Part shown: piece by piece, positions 34,721 to 44,115 of the stretch
Numbering within the stretch: the stretch's first letter is position 1
How the letters are laid out: the number at the start of each line of letters is the position of its first letter
Assembly: GCA_964500805.1 (NCBI GenBank)
Contig: CAZCQH010000023.1
Location: 1-64,000, forward strand
DNA: 64,000 bases
Source: Ga0077555 sp964500805
GTDB taxonomy: Bacteria > Pseudomonadota > Alphaproteobacteria > Rhizobiales > Hyphomicrobiaceae
Direction of reading: 5' to 3'
Translations under genes and position numbers: made by a program
The notes under the pieces: generated by a model
The model's database searches: none
Told to the model about the DNA's origin: nothing
The model's input: the letters and a program-made list of their open reading frames with translations, nothing else

Positions 34721-36049
34721 CTACATCGGGAAACGCGCCACCTGGTTCGAGAAATAGTTCTCCACCGCCGTGGTGATCGAATCCGCGACCTTGCTCCGCC
34801 AGGAATCGGAGCGCAGCTTCGCCGCGTCCTCCTTGTTCGTGACATAGGCGAGTTCGATCAGCACTGACGGAACCTTGGCCGTCTTGAGCACGCGATAGGC
34901 AGCCTGGCGGTCGGGATTGTTCATCATGTTCGTGCTGGCGCCCATGTACTCGATCACCGAGCGCGAGAAGAGGCTGGTGCGTGTCTTGGTCGTCTGCACT
35001 TCCGTCTGCGCCAGATCGGCGAGAATGTCCTTCACCGCCGACTTGTCCTTGGAATCGGCGCTCGCCAGTGATTTGAGTTCGCGATCGGAAAGCACGTTCT
35101 GCGCCACCTCGCCTTTGGCCGAACGCTTGAGGTCATTGGCAACCGTCTCTCGCAGCGAGTAGATCGTGGCGCCGCGCGCCGACGAACCGGCATAGTCGGC
35201 ATGAATGGCGATGAAGAGCGCCGCCTTGTTCTGCTCCGCAAAATCCCGCCGCTCATCGAGATTGACGAAGCGGTCCGTGTCGCGCGTCATCAGGACCTTG
35301 TATCGTCCGGTTGCATTGAGCTTGTCGCGCAGCGAATGGGCGAATGCGAGCACCACATCCTTTTCCACCGTGCCGTGACGCTGGGCGCCACTGTCGTGAC
35401 CACCATGTCCGGGATCGAGCACGATGACCGGCTTGAACGCCCGTGCCGCGCGAGCCTCAGGCCGCTCCGCTTGGCGTGGAATAGGCGGTTGCAGGCCGAC
35501 CAGACCGACGTTGGCCATGCTCGCCGTTGCCGAGGCTGCAAGCAGCGGTTTCTTCGGCTGAGCCCTTGCCGTCGTCTCGGCAGGAACGATCTCGAGCACC
35601 AGTCGCGGAGCCGACTTGCCGTCTTTGGCAGGCTCCAACGTCGACTTTTCGACTATGACCGGCTCCGTGACATCAATGATGACCCGCATCTTGCCGGCCG
35701 ACGCAAGACCACCGCGGAAGCTCTTCACGAGTCCGATCGGTTGCTCGCCGGAAATAGCCGGTAGTTGCACCTTGACGTCGGGCAGATCGATGACCACCCG
35801 GTTCGGGCTCTGCAGCGAGAAGACTTGGAAGGTGGTCTGCTTTTCGAGACCGACAACAAAACGGGTACGCTGCCGGTCACCGTTGAGCGTTGTCGTCTGC
35901 TGAGCTTGAGCTGCGACGGCCTGAGGCGAGCCTTTGTCGATGGGCTGAGCCGCACCAGTGCTCGGCGCGCTCACCGTTCCCACAACACAAAACAATACGC
36001 CAGTGGCGACGCGGCTAGCACCCGCGCGCGCCAAACTCCGAGAACTCAC
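34721..36049 (-). CDS. amiC: N-acetylmuramoyl-L-alanine amidase with AMIN domain
   Basis: A 442-residue secreted amidase that cuts the bond between N-acetylmuramic acid and L-Ala in peptidoglycan during cell separation. N-terminal signal-like stretch (about 1-35), an AMIN domain (about 55-165, TTFQVFSLQSPNRVVIDLPDVKV) that targets peptidoglycan at the division site, then the Amidase_3 domain (about 205-435) with VIVLDPGHGGHDSGA (zinc His), ERRDFAEQNKAALFIAIHADYA (His) and SVLIELAYVTNKEDA (catalytic Glu). The stop abuts the convergent PRISE gene. Expected partner ponA/mrcA is not found upstream; a TauE/SafE exporter lies there instead. Confidence 0.95.
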   Translation of the reverse strand: MSSRSLARAGASRVATGVLFCVVGTVSAPSTGAAQPIDKGSPQAVAAQAQQTTTLNGDRQRTRFVVGLEKQTTFQVFSLQSPNRVVIDLPDVKVQLPAISGEQPIGLVKSFRGGLASAGKMRVIIDVTEPVIVEKSTLEPAKDGKSAPRLVLEIVPAETTARAQPKKPLLAASATASMANVGLVGLQPPIPRQAERPEARAARAFKPVIVLDPGHGGHDSGAQRHGTVEKDVVLAFAHSLRDKLNATGRYKVLMTRDTDRFVNLDERRDFAEQNKAALFIAIHADYAGSSARGATIYSLRETVANDLKRSAKGEVAQNVLSDRELKSLASADSKDKSAVKDILADLAQTEVQTTKTRTSLFSRSVIEYMGASTNMMNNPDRQAAYRVLKTAKVPSVLIELAYVTNKEDAAKLRSDSWRSKVADSITTAVENYFSNQVARFPM

Positions 36050-36320
36050 GTCGACCCCCGTCTACGCAAACTGTCCGAAACTCGGGACGGCCCAGGTGTC
36101 ACCCAGGAAAATGGCAATTTCCGGGATTAACCATGTCGGCTTCAGTACATCCAATTGTTTAAATCCGGCTTAACCGGTGCCGGCGCGATTGCGCGACGCT
36201 TGTCCGAGCATTGACCTGTAAGCTTATGATGCGTTTGCTTCTTTCTCACGGCGCTTGACGGCCAGAGCATTCCGAAACACGCGGAACTGGTCGCCTCGGG
36301 AACCGGCGAACAAGAATTCC

Positions 36321-37046
36321 TCACGCCGCGAGCGCTCCCCAGATCAAGGCCAAGCCTGCAACCAGCATGAGCCCGTCCATCAGCGACCTGAATTGATGCG
36401 CCTCGAGCCGCTGGACGATGCCCTTTGCAAGCCAGGAGCCGATCATCATGGCAGCGCCGACGATGGCACCCTTGACGAATGTCTCCCACGGCAGCGCGCC
36501 GAACCGCTGGAACACGGCCGACTTCGCCGCATAGACCGACATCGAACCCAGCGCCTCGGTTGCGATGTAGGCACCCTTGTTGAGTCCGAACGCGAGAAAA
36601 AATGGGGTATTGATCGGCCCCGTCGAGGCGACCATGCCGGTGATATAGCCGACGCCCGCGCCGGCCGCAGCGAGCCCCCAGAGCCCGATCGAGAAGTTCC
36701 GCGCCAGGAACCAGCGGCGAACAGGGATCATCGCCAGCATGAAGACACCGATCAACGCCTCCACCAGACGCGCGTCGAGGGCGAGGAACGTGCGTGCCCC
36801 GAGCATCACCGCAGGCACTCCTGTCAGCGAGTAGACCGCTGCTGCCCGCCAATCGACCTCGCGCCACCACACCAGCACTCGCGCCAGGTTCCCGAGCAGT
36901 CCGGCGATGCCCATGATCGGCACCGCTTCTTTCGGGCCGAACCCGATGACCAGCGCCGGCAGCAGAATTGTAGATCCGCCGAATCCAACGACCCCGCCGA
37001 TCGTTCCGGCGATCAGCCCAAGCCCGAGTATAACAAGCCAAAGCAT
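36321..37046 (-). CDS. Sulfite exporter TauE/SafE family permease
   Basis: A 241-residue integral membrane protein with about seven to eight hydrophobic segments. Characteristic repeats: IGGVVGFGGSTILLPALVIGFG near the start and YITGMVASTGPINTPFFLAFGLNKGAYIATEAL in the second half. The family exports sulfite, sulfoacetate or other organosulfur anions; the substrate here is unknown. Divergent from the DUF1800 gene over 139 bases. Confidence 0.9.
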   Translation of the reverse strand: MLWLVILGLGLIAGTIGGVVGFGGSTILLPALVIGFGPKEAVPIMGIAGLLGNLARVLVWWREVDWRAAAVYSLTGVPAVMLGARTFLALDARLVEALIGVFMLAMIPVRRWFLARNFSIGLWGLAAAGAGVGYITGMVASTGPINTPFFLAFGLNKGAYIATEALGSMSVYAAKSAVFQRFGALPWETFVKGAIVGAAMMIGSWLAKGIVQRLEAHQFRSLMDGLMLVAGLALIWGALAA

Positions 37047-37185
37047 TCCAGATCGGCTCCCTTGCCCCGCTCAGGTCACGTTAGCGGGTGAAGAGAGCTT
37101 TTGCTCGCTTCCTAGTGGCTCAGCGACGGATCGGACGCGCCGTTCGCGTTCACAGGACTTCGACTCGTCAACGACCGGGGCAGTC

Positions 37186-38622
37186 ATGTCAGCTCGAGAT
37201 GCAGTGATCGCGCTTCGCCGTTTCGGCCTTGGCGCGCGCCCCGGCGATATCGAGCGAATCAAGGGTGATGCTCGCGGCTATCTCGCCAGCCAGCTCGGCA
37301 ATCCGAAGGTCGCCCTGCTCAGCGATCCCGACCTCGAGGCCAGTCACTCCGTCTTCTCCCAGTCGCAGCGCCTGCAGAAGGAGCAAAAGGCCCTTCGCGA
37401 GTCCCAGAAGCTCGAGAGCGCTCCGTCCGCATCGGCGGGCAGTGAGCCGGGCCCGGCACGGCAGCCGCCAATGCCGATGCCGCCCGGCAAGCCAATGCCG
37501 CAACTGAAGCCCGGCGCCATCCGCCGCGAGGCGTTTCTCGACGAGGTCTCCGCGCGCATCGATCGCGCCATCGCGACCGAGACGCCGTTCCTCGAGCGCC
37601 TCGTTTATTTCTGGTCCAACCACTTCTGCGTCTCGGTGACCAAAGGCCCGGTGCGCGGCCTCGCCGGTGCCTATGAGCGCGAGGTTATCCGGCCGCATAT
37701 CCTTGGCCGTTTCTCTGACATGCTGCTCGCCTCCGCAAAGCATCCCGCGATGCTCATCTACCTCGATAACCACATTTCCATCGGCCCCAACAGCCAGGCG
37801 GGCAAGAACCGCGGCCGCGGCCTTAACGAAAACCTCGCCCGCGAGATCCTCGAGCTGCACACGCTCGGCGTCGATGGTGGCTACACGCAGGGAGACGTGA
37901 CCAACTTGGCGCGTATCTTGACCGGTTGGACCGTTGGCAATGTCGACCAGCCCAACGCCACGCCCGGAAAGTTCTTCTTCGCACCACCGCGCCACGAGCC
38001 GGGTGCCTGGAGCGTGCTCGGCAAGCGCTACGAGGACAAGGGCCTCGCCTCGGGCGAGGATATGCTCTCCGGCCTCGCGCGGCATCCCTCGACCGCGAAG
38101 CACGTCGCGCGCAAGCTGACGCGCCACTTCCTTGCCGACGACGCGCCCCAGGGCTTGATCGACCGCCTCGCGTCGACCTTCATGAAAACCGGCGGCGATC
38201 TCGCGGCAGTGACGAAAGCCCTGATCGCCTCTCCCGAGGTGTGGGACCCGCGACCGCGCAAGATTGCGCCGCCCTTCGACTTCTCCGTATCCCTCGTCCG
38301 AGGCTTCGGCGTCCGCCCGAAAGCCGCGGAGATCGCGCGTATTGCCGCTGCACTCGGCCAGCCCACCTGGGCTGTGCCTTCGCCCAAGGGATGGCCCGAC
38401 GACGACCATGCCTGGATGGGCCCTTCCGCCATTCGCGAGCGCCTGCGCATCGCCGAGTTCATGACGCGCGAGGTGGACAAGAGTTTGGACCCGCGCAACG
38501 TCGCCGAAGTGCTGTTCGGTGACGCGCTTAGCGACGAAACGCGGCAGGCCGTCTCCCGCGCGGAGTCGCGTGATCAGGGCATCGAGCTGCTCGTCATGGC
38601 GCCCGAGTTCCTGCGACGCTGA
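37186..38622 (+). CDS. DUF1800 domain-containing protein
   Basis: A 478-residue DUF1800 protein. Start ATG 37186 gives the family opening SARDAVIALRRFGLGARPGDIERI. Family signatures: ERLVYFWSNHFCVS, LIYLDNHISIGPNSQAGKNRGRGLNENLAREILELHTLGVDGGYTQGDVTNLARILTGWTV and SPEVWDPRPRKIAPPFDFSVSLVRGFG. A Pro/Met-rich linker with PPMPMPPGKPMPQLKPG lies near 105-121. Function unknown, but DUF1800 and DUF1501 genes are commonly paired, as here; the DUF1501 gene starts 35 bases on. No signal peptide is evident, so secretion may depend on the Tat-carrying partner. Confidence 0.94.
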   Translation: MSARDAVIALRRFGLGARPGDIERIKGDARGYLASQLGNPKVALLSDPDLEASHSVFSQSQRLQKEQKALRESQKLESAPSASAGSEPGPARQPPMPMPPGKPMPQLKPGAIRREAFLDEVSARIDRAIATETPFLERLVYFWSNHFCVSVTKGPVRGLAGAYEREVIRPHILGRFSDMLLASAKHPAMLIYLDNHISIGPNSQAGKNRGRGLNENLAREILELHTLGVDGGYTQGDVTNLARILTGWTVGNVDQPNATPGKFFFAPPRHEPGAWSVLGKRYEDKGLASGEDMLSGLARHPSTAKHVARKLTRHFLADDAPQGLIDRLASTFMKTGGDLAAVTKALIASPEVWDPRPRKIAPPFDFSVSLVRGFGVRPKAAEIARIAAALGQPTWAVPSPKGWPDDDHAWMGPSAIRERLRIAEFMTREVDKSLDPRNVAEVLFGDALSDETRQAVSRAESRDQGIELLVMAPEFLRR

Positions 38623-38657
38623 CTGTCGCCTATGGATCGACCGAGAAGGAGAAGATC

Positions 38658-40070
38658 ATGCCGCGCCACGATGAAGGTCAGTTTGCCAGTGGCACCAACG
38701 CGTGCATCGAGACCGCTTCACTCTCCCGCCGCCGGCTGCTGGTTGGCAGCGCTGCAAGCCTTGCGCTGTGGAGCCTCATTCCCCGCTCGGCAATCGCAGG
38801 CGCGCGCGATCCGCGGCTCCTCACTGTCGTTCTGCGCGGCGGCCTCGACGGCATCGCCATGATCGCGCCCTACGCCGATCCAGACTACGCGAAGCTGCGC
38901 GGCAAGCTCGCCCTGACCACCTCAGGCGAGAATGCCGGCCTGCCTCTTGATGGTCTGTTCGTGCTCAATCGCAGCATGCCATTCCTGCACGGCCTTTATC
39001 AAAAGGGCCATGCGCTCGGGCTCCAAGCGGTCGCGACTCCGTATCGTGGCCGCTCGCATTTCGACGGCCAGGATGTGCTCGAGAGCGGCCAACCGGGAAC
39101 CGGTCGCGTCGATGATGGCTGGCTCAACCGCGCGCTCGCCGGATTGCCGTATGCTGGCACAGCGGCGCCGCGAAAGGGACTTGTCATCGGCGCTGTCGTG
39201 CCACTTGTCATGCGGGGCCAGGCGCCGGCGCTGTCGTGGATCCCGAAAACCTACAATCTGCCGCTGCGCGAATCGACGATCGCTCGGCTGAAGGACCTTT
39301 ATAGCGTCACCGATCCGAAACTAGCCAAAGCCTTCGCGGAAGGCATCGAGATCGATCGCATTTCGTCGGCCGATGGCGCCGCGATGCAAGCCTCCGCGCC
39401 ACCAATGGCGCCCGCCGGCGCGGCTGCTGCGACAAACGTCAAACCGGCGGCAGACAGCGGCAAGATGGGCGCGGAAGGCGCGCCGCCAGCCCAAGCGCCG
39501 CAGACTCAGACGGATATGCAGCAGAACGTGCAATCCCAGCAGGCTCAGCGCCCCTTCCGCGATTTCATAAACACCGCTGAAGCCGCCGCCAAGTTCCTCT
39601 CCGCGGCGGATGGCCCGCGCATCGGCGCGCTGAGCTACAACGGCTGGGACACGCACGCCAACGAAGGCGTCATTCAAGGTCAGCTCGCCAATCGCCTCGC
39701 CGGCCTCGATGCCGCGATCAAGGCGCTGCACGATGGGCTCGGCGCCGCCTGGAAAGACACCATCATCGTCATTGTCACCGAGTTCGGCCGCACTGCCCGC
39801 GTCAACGGCACCGAGGGCACCGATCACGGCACCGGCATGGCGGCTCTCCTCGTCGGCGGCGCCGTGAAAGGCGGCCGCGTCATCGCCGACTGGCCGGGCC
39901 TCTCCGAAGCCGCGCTCTACGAGAACCGCGATCTTAAACCGACCCGCGACCTGCGCACGGTGCTCAAGGGCGTCCTCCGCGACCACCTGGGCGTCCCCGA
40001 CGGCGTTCTCGCCAAGACCGTGTTCCCTGACAGCACATCGGCTAAGGCTCTCGACGGGCTGGTGACCTGA
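38658..40070 (+). CDS. DUF1501 domain-containing protein, Tat substrate
   Basis: A 470-residue DUF1501 protein, probably co-transcribed with the DUF1800 gene. Twin-arginine signal: SRRRLLVGSAASLALWSLIPRSAIAGA within the first 50 residues. Family motifs: LLTVVLRGGLDGIAMIAPYADPDYAKLR, HFDGQDVLESGQPG, LSYNGWDTHANEGV, VIVTEFGRTARVNGTEGTDHGTGMAALLVGGAVKGGRVIADWPGL. These resemble the alkaline-phosphatase-like sulfatase fold. An Ala/Gln-rich insertion (about 235-295) with APPAQAPQTQTDMQQNV interrupts the domain. Role unknown. Confidence 0.94.
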   Translation: MPRHDEGQFASGTNACIETASLSRRRLLVGSAASLALWSLIPRSAIAGARDPRLLTVVLRGGLDGIAMIAPYADPDYAKLRGKLALTTSGENAGLPLDGLFVLNRSMPFLHGLYQKGHALGLQAVATPYRGRSHFDGQDVLESGQPGTGRVDDGWLNRALAGLPYAGTAAPRKGLVIGAVVPLVMRGQAPALSWIPKTYNLPLRESTIARLKDLYSVTDPKLAKAFAEGIEIDRISSADGAAMQASAPPMAPAGAAAATNVKPAADSGKMGAEGAPPAQAPQTQTDMQQNVQSQQAQRPFRDFINTAEAAAKFLSAADGPRIGALSYNGWDTHANEGVIQGQLANRLAGLDAAIKALHDGLGAAWKDTIIVIVTEFGRTARVNGTEGTDHGTGMAALLVGGAVKGGRVIADWPGLSEAALYENRDLKPTRDLRTVLKGVLRDHLGVPDGVLAKTVFPDSTSAKALDGLVT

Positions 40071-40082
40071 TCGCGCTCGGTG

Positions 40083-40239
40083 CCGTAGGGTGCAATAGCG
40101 CGAAATGAATGTGGCCGGGCACTCAAGCAGCCAACGCGCGTATTGCACCGACGCTGTGTCCGGAGCCCGGATCGGTGCAATACGCGCGTTGACGTCTGAG
40201 TGCGTAGCGATTTCTGTTCCGCGCTATTGCACCCTACGG
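40083..40239. repeat. 157-bp nested palindromic element B
   Basis: Outer arms 40083-40102 (CCGTAGGGTGCAATAGCGCG) and 40220-40239 are exact inverted copies over 20 bases. Inner arms 40133-40151 (AACGCGCGTATTGCACCGA) and 40172-40190 are exact over 19. Between them the sides are also imperfectly complementary, so the entire element can fold as one long hairpin. It starts 13 bases behind the DUF1501 stop and lies before the convergent hydrolase gene. Confidence 0.88.
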
Positions 40240-40260
40240 CCCGCGCCATCACTGATCAGC

Positions 40261-41154
40261 TCACCCCGCCGCCATCGCCCGCGCATCGATCACCGCTTGC
40301 GCCCACTCGTCGGGCCGCTCTTGCAGCATGTTGTGGCCGGCGTCTTTGAACACCCGATACTCATATGGCCCCGTGAACTTCCGTTTATGCCCGCCTGTAT
40401 TGCCGCCGACGCCGTCCGCATCGCCATCGATCGTGAGCGCCGGCACGGTGATCGGGGGTTGCGCAACGAGCCGCGTCTCGATGTGCGCGACGGCCGGATC
40501 GCCCGGCACCAGCCCGAAGCGATGCCGGTACGAATGGATCACCACATCGACGAAGTCCGGATTGTCGAAGGCCTCCGCCGAACGCGCGAACATCGCCGCA
40601 TCGAACCGCCACTTCGGCGACCACATCTTCCAGAGCAGCTCCGTGATGCCGCGGCGATTTTCCGTCAGCCCGCGACGCCCGCGCTCTGAATGGAAATAGT
40701 ACTGATACCAGTAAGCCGCCTCAGCCTCCGCCTTCGCCGGTTCCCCAGACCGCGCGATGTTCTGGATGTTGTAGGAGTTGCCCGAGACCAGCGCCACGAC
40801 CCGCTCCGGCCAGAGCGCCGAGACGATGCACGCCGCGCGTCCGCCCCAATCGTAGCCGCCGACCACCGCCCGCTCGATCTTCAACGCATCGAGCAACGCC
40901 AGCAGATCGGCGCCGAGCGCGGCCTGCTCACCCGAGCGCGGCGTCTTCTCCGACAGAAAACGCGTGGGCCCATAGCCGCGCAGATGCGGCACGATTACCC
41001 GCGCCCCGGCCGCCGCCAGCTTCGGCGCCACCTCGGCGTAGGCGTGCACATCGTAGGGAAACCCGTGCAGCATCACGCACGGCCATCCATCCGCCCGCCC
41101 TGACTCGAGATACGCGACGCGCAACACACCAGCTTCGATGCTCTTCACGTCCAT
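40261..41154 (-). CDS. Alpha/beta hydrolase, epoxide hydrolase/haloalkane dehalogenase-like
   Basis: A 297-residue alpha/beta hydrolase. Start ATG 41154 (MDVKSIEAGVLRVAYLES); the frame runs open upstream through the SDR gene in another frame, which is not coding. Motifs: MLHGFPYDVHAYAEVAPKLAAAGARVIVPHLRGYGPTRF (HG oxyanion motif), nucleophile elbow VVGGYDWGGRAA with Asp, and the C-terminal AGHNMLQERPDEWAQAV with His. The Asp nucleophile favours epoxide hydrolase or dehalogenase chemistry over an esterase. Follows the SDR gene by 14 bases. Confidence 0.9.
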   Translation of the reverse strand: MDVKSIEAGVLRVAYLESGRADGWPCVMLHGFPYDVHAYAEVAPKLAAAGARVIVPHLRGYGPTRFLSEKTPRSGEQAALGADLLALLDALKIERAVVGGYDWGGRAACIVSALWPERVVALVSGNSYNIQNIARSGEPAKAEAEAAYWYQYYFHSERGRRGLTENRRGITELLWKMWSPKWRFDAAMFARSAEAFDNPDFVDVVIHSYRHRFGLVPGDPAVAHIETRLVAQPPITVPALTIDGDADGVGGNTGGHKRKFTGPYEYRVFKDAGHNMLQERPDEWAQAVIDARAMAAG

Positions 41155-41168
41155 GCCGCTCTCCTTGC

Positions 41169-41936
41169 TCAGCCGAGCGTCCAGCCGCCGTCGATCAGCA
41201 TATGCGTGCCCGTCATCAGTCCCGACGCATCGGAGGCAAGATAGACAATCGCGCCCATTAGGTCCTCGACCTTGCCGATTTGCCCGAGCTTGATCTTCGA
41301 GAGCACGAAATCGCGCATGCCCGGGCGCTTCAGAACCTCCGTCGCCAGCGGCGTTTCGATGAACGTCGGGCACAGCGTGTTCGATCGCACGCCGTGCTTG
41401 GCAAGCTCCCACGCAATGCCGCGCGAAATTCCTTCCAGCGCCGCCTTCGTGCCGCAGTAGACCGAGCGATCCGGCCCCGTGATGAACGCCATCTGCGAAG
41501 AGACGTGGATCAGCGATCCCTTCGTGCCGGTCTCGACCATGCGCTTCGCCACCGCCTGCGCCACGATGAACGCCGAGCGGATGTTGAGATCGAGCATGTA
41601 GTCGAGGTCCTCGGTCTTGAACTCGAGGAACGGCTGCGGCCGATTGATGCCGGCGTTGTTGACCAGCACATGGAAGGGCGGCGCCTCGGCCACCGCTTGG
41701 CGCACATCGGCGTCCCTGGTGACATCCAGCACCAGCGCGTCCGCCGATCCACCCTGAGCCCGGATCGCAGCCGCCGCCTCCTCGATCTCCGTCCGCGTGC
41801 GCGCCGCCAGCACCACGTGCGCGCCATGCTCTGCCAGCGCCGCTGCCGCCGCGAGCCCGATGCCGCGCCCCGCGCCCGTCACCAGCGCACGCTTGCCGTT
41901 GAGGCGAAAAGACGGCGTCTTGGGCAGTTGTGTCAT
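41169..41936 (-). CDS. Short-chain dehydrogenase/reductase (SDR)
   Basis: A 255-residue classical SDR. Start ATG 41936 (MTQLPKTPSFRLNGKRALVTGAGRGIGLAAAAAL). NAG motif NNAGINRP, catalytic HVSSQMAF with Ser and SVYCGTKAALEGIS where the Tyr-x-x-x-Lys reads YCGTK, then TPLATEVLKR and SGLMTGTHMLIDGGWTLG. Probably NAD(P)-dependent on a small oxo or hydroxy compound. Upstream of the epoxide-hydrolase-like gene by 14 bases, the two likely an operon. Confidence 0.93.
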   Translation of the reverse strand: MTQLPKTPSFRLNGKRALVTGAGRGIGLAAAAALAEHGAHVVLAARTRTEIEEAAAAIRAQGGSADALVLDVTRDADVRQAVAEAPPFHVLVNNAGINRPQPFLEFKTEDLDYMLDLNIRSAFIVAQAVAKRMVETGTKGSLIHVSSQMAFITGPDRSVYCGTKAALEGISRGIAWELAKHGVRSNTLCPTFIETPLATEVLKRPGMRDFVLSKIKLGQIGKVEDLMGAIVYLASDASGLMTGTHMLIDGGWTLG

Positions 41937-42066
41937 GTGAGCTTTCGCTTTCAGCACTGAGCCTTGAGTTCGGCCGCACTAAATCGAGCCCTCAGCCGCC
42001 GGTCAATGCACAAGCGGCGCCACATGCGTGACGCCGCTCGCCTTTCAACAGTGTGGGGCCGCCTGT

Positions 42067-44115
42067 CTATTCGGCCGCTGCCTTGTGGCTCGCGAGCACC
42101 TGATCCGCGAGCTTGCCGGTGACCTCAGCCAGGTGGTCGAACGCGGCCGTGTAGCTGCCGACCCCGGCTGTTGCGGATCTCAGTTCCACGATGAGATCCT
42201 GCAGCTCCGTTTCCGGCATCTGAGCCTCGACGGTATCCCAACCCGGCCAGCCTTCCCGGGCATCGAAGCCCAGGATCTGCCCGCGCCGTTGCGAGATGAT
42301 CGCGTTGACCTTCGACGTCGCCTCGGACGGCGCACTGATCGAGACGTGCATCACCGGCTCGAGCAGCACTGGACTGCACTTCGGCATCCCCTCGCTCATG
42401 GCGAGACGTCCGGCCTGGCGGAAGGCCATGTCGGAGCTGTCGACCGAATGGTAGGAGCCATCGAGCAGCGTCACCTCGACGTCCACCACCGGGAAGCCGA
42501 GCGGCCCGTGGTTGAGATAGTCCTTCACGCCGATCTCCACCGATGGGATGAACTGCTTTGGCACCACGCCACCGTGGATCTTCTCGTCGAACTTGAAGCC
42601 TTCGCCCCGCCGCCGCGGCTTGATCTCCAGCACCACGTCGCCGAACTGCCCATGGCCACCCGACTGCTTCTTGTGCCGGCCGCGGATCTCGACCGGCTTG
42701 CGGATGGTTTCCTTGTAGGGCACCTGGCGTGGCTTGGTCAGCGCCTCGATCCCGTACTTGCGCTGCAGCTTCTCGATCGCGACGCGCAAGTGCATCTCGC
42801 CTTGCCCCCAGAGCACCATCTGATGCGTATCCTGGGCGTGGTCGAGGCGGAGTGTCGGGTCCTCTTCGATCAGCCGCGCGATGGCGTTCGAGAGCTTCAC
42901 CTCGTCCTTGCGATCCTTGAGCTCGATGGCCATGCCGTAGACCGCAGGCTGCGCTTCAGTCGATTTGATCTGCAGAACGCCGCCTTTTTCCGTAGTCAGC
43001 GTCTCGCCGGTCTTGATCCGCTCGAGCCGGCCGAGCGCGACAGTGTCGCCCGGCTTCGCCGTACCGCGTTTGCGCGCTTCCTGGCCATGCATCGTGAAGA
43101 CGCCGGCGACCCGCTCCTCGGTGCCATCGCCCATCACGGTCGCGCCATCGGCAATCTCGCCTGCGATGACGCGCACGATGGACAGCTTGCCGCCATGCAC
43201 CGAATGCAGTGTCTTCACGACGTGAGCCGCCGACTTTGCATTCTCGAGCTTCAGCCGTTTGGCGGTCGTTTCAACGAACGGTGCCTCGTGCCGGAGCGCC
43301 TTCAGGAGGCGAAACACCCCATTTCCATTCTCGGCCGAGCCGAGCAGCACCGGGCAGATCAGTCCTTCGCGCAGCTCCCGGGCCAAGTCGTCGAAGACGC
43401 GATCTTTTGGCGGCTCCATGTCGGAGAGCAGCTGCTCCATCAGCTCATCGTCGTAGTCGGCAAGCCGCTCCAGCATTTGGAAGCGGGCTTCTTTCTCGCG
43501 TTCCTTCACCGAGTCCGGAATGTCGACGACCTCCGATGGCGCGTGCTCGCGGTAGACGTAGGCGCGCTCGGAGGCGAGATCCACATAGCCGGTGGCGATG
43601 CCGTTCTCCCAGATCGGCACTTGCCGCAACACCAGCGGCGTCTTGCTCGCCGGCTGCAGCATTGGAATGATTTCCCGGACTGGCGTATTGAAGCTGTCGA
43701 TCTTGTTGAGGAACAGGAACCGCGGAATGCCGCGGTCCTCCAGCTGCTTCAGCATGAGTTGCAGAGCAGGCACGCGCTTCTCGTCAGGTTCCGTCACCAC
43801 GACTGCAGCATCGCAGGCTGCCAGGACCGCGGCACTCTCGTTTTGAAACTCGATCGAGCCCGGACACTCGACAATCGTGAATTTGTCGCCCAGGAACTCG
43901 ACATCCGCCAGGTTGAGCTCGACGCTCATGCCGTGGTCACGCGCTTCCGGGGAGCCATCCCCGATGGTGTTCTTGTCAGCGATTCGGCCCTGCCTCGTAA
44001 TCCCGCCGGTTCGTGCGAGAATGGCTTCCAGCAACGTCGTCTTGCCGGACAGATACGGGCCGACCAATGCGATGCAGCGGGCGCTGCGGCCCATAGCTCC
44101 GTCTGATTTTCCCAT
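42067..44115 (-). CDS. Elongation factor G-like GTPase (non-canonical)
   Basis: A 682-residue protein with the EF-G architecture. Start ATG 44115 (MGKSDGAMGRSARCIALVGPYLSGKTTLLEA). P-loop GPYLSGKT (19-26), switch II reads ECPGS (83-87) instead of DTPGH, so the catalytic His is absent; NKID (137-140) is intact. Later domains: LIEEDPTLRLDHAQDTHQMVLWGQGEMHLRVAIEKLQRKYGIE (domain III), KKQSGGHGQFGDVVLEIKP (domain IV), SISAPSEATSKVNAIISQRRGQILGFDAREGWPGWDTVEAQMPETEL (domain V). It resembles the second EF-G-like paralogue found in many alphaproteobacteria, not the translocase itself. No str-operon ribosomal genes adjoin. Confidence 0.92.
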   Translation of the reverse strand: MGKSDGAMGRSARCIALVGPYLSGKTTLLEAILARTGGITRQGRIADKNTIGDGSPEARDHGMSVELNLADVEFLGDKFTIVECPGSIEFQNESAAVLAACDAAVVVTEPDEKRVPALQLMLKQLEDRGIPRFLFLNKIDSFNTPVREIIPMLQPASKTPLVLRQVPIWENGIATGYVDLASERAYVYREHAPSEVVDIPDSVKEREKEARFQMLERLADYDDELMEQLLSDMEPPKDRVFDDLARELREGLICPVLLGSAENGNGVFRLLKALRHEAPFVETTAKRLKLENAKSAAHVVKTLHSVHGGKLSIVRVIAGEIADGATVMGDGTEERVAGVFTMHGQEARKRGTAKPGDTVALGRLERIKTGETLTTEKGGVLQIKSTEAQPAVYGMAIELKDRKDEVKLSNAIARLIEEDPTLRLDHAQDTHQMVLWGQGEMHLRVAIEKLQRKYGIEALTKPRQVPYKETIRKPVEIRGRHKKQSGGHGQFGDVVLEIKPRRRGEGFKFDEKIHGGVVPKQFIPSVEIGVKDYLNHGPLGFPVVDVEVTLLDGSYHSVDSSDMAFRQAGRLAMSEGMPKCSPVLLEPVMHVSISAPSEATSKVNAIISQRRGQILGFDAREGWPGWDTVEAQMPETELQDLIVELRSATAGVGSYTAAFDHLAEVTGKLADQVLASHKAAAE

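Noticed and set aside
40261..41979. Single 572-residue fusion of SDR and hydrolase
   Set aside because: The upstream part of this frame reads the SDR gene out of frame; the SDR has its own stop and the hydrolase its own start at 41154.
42028..44106. 692-residue open frame opposite the EF-G-like gene
   Set aside because: Mirror of a well-supported GTPase gene; no family signature and no convincing start.
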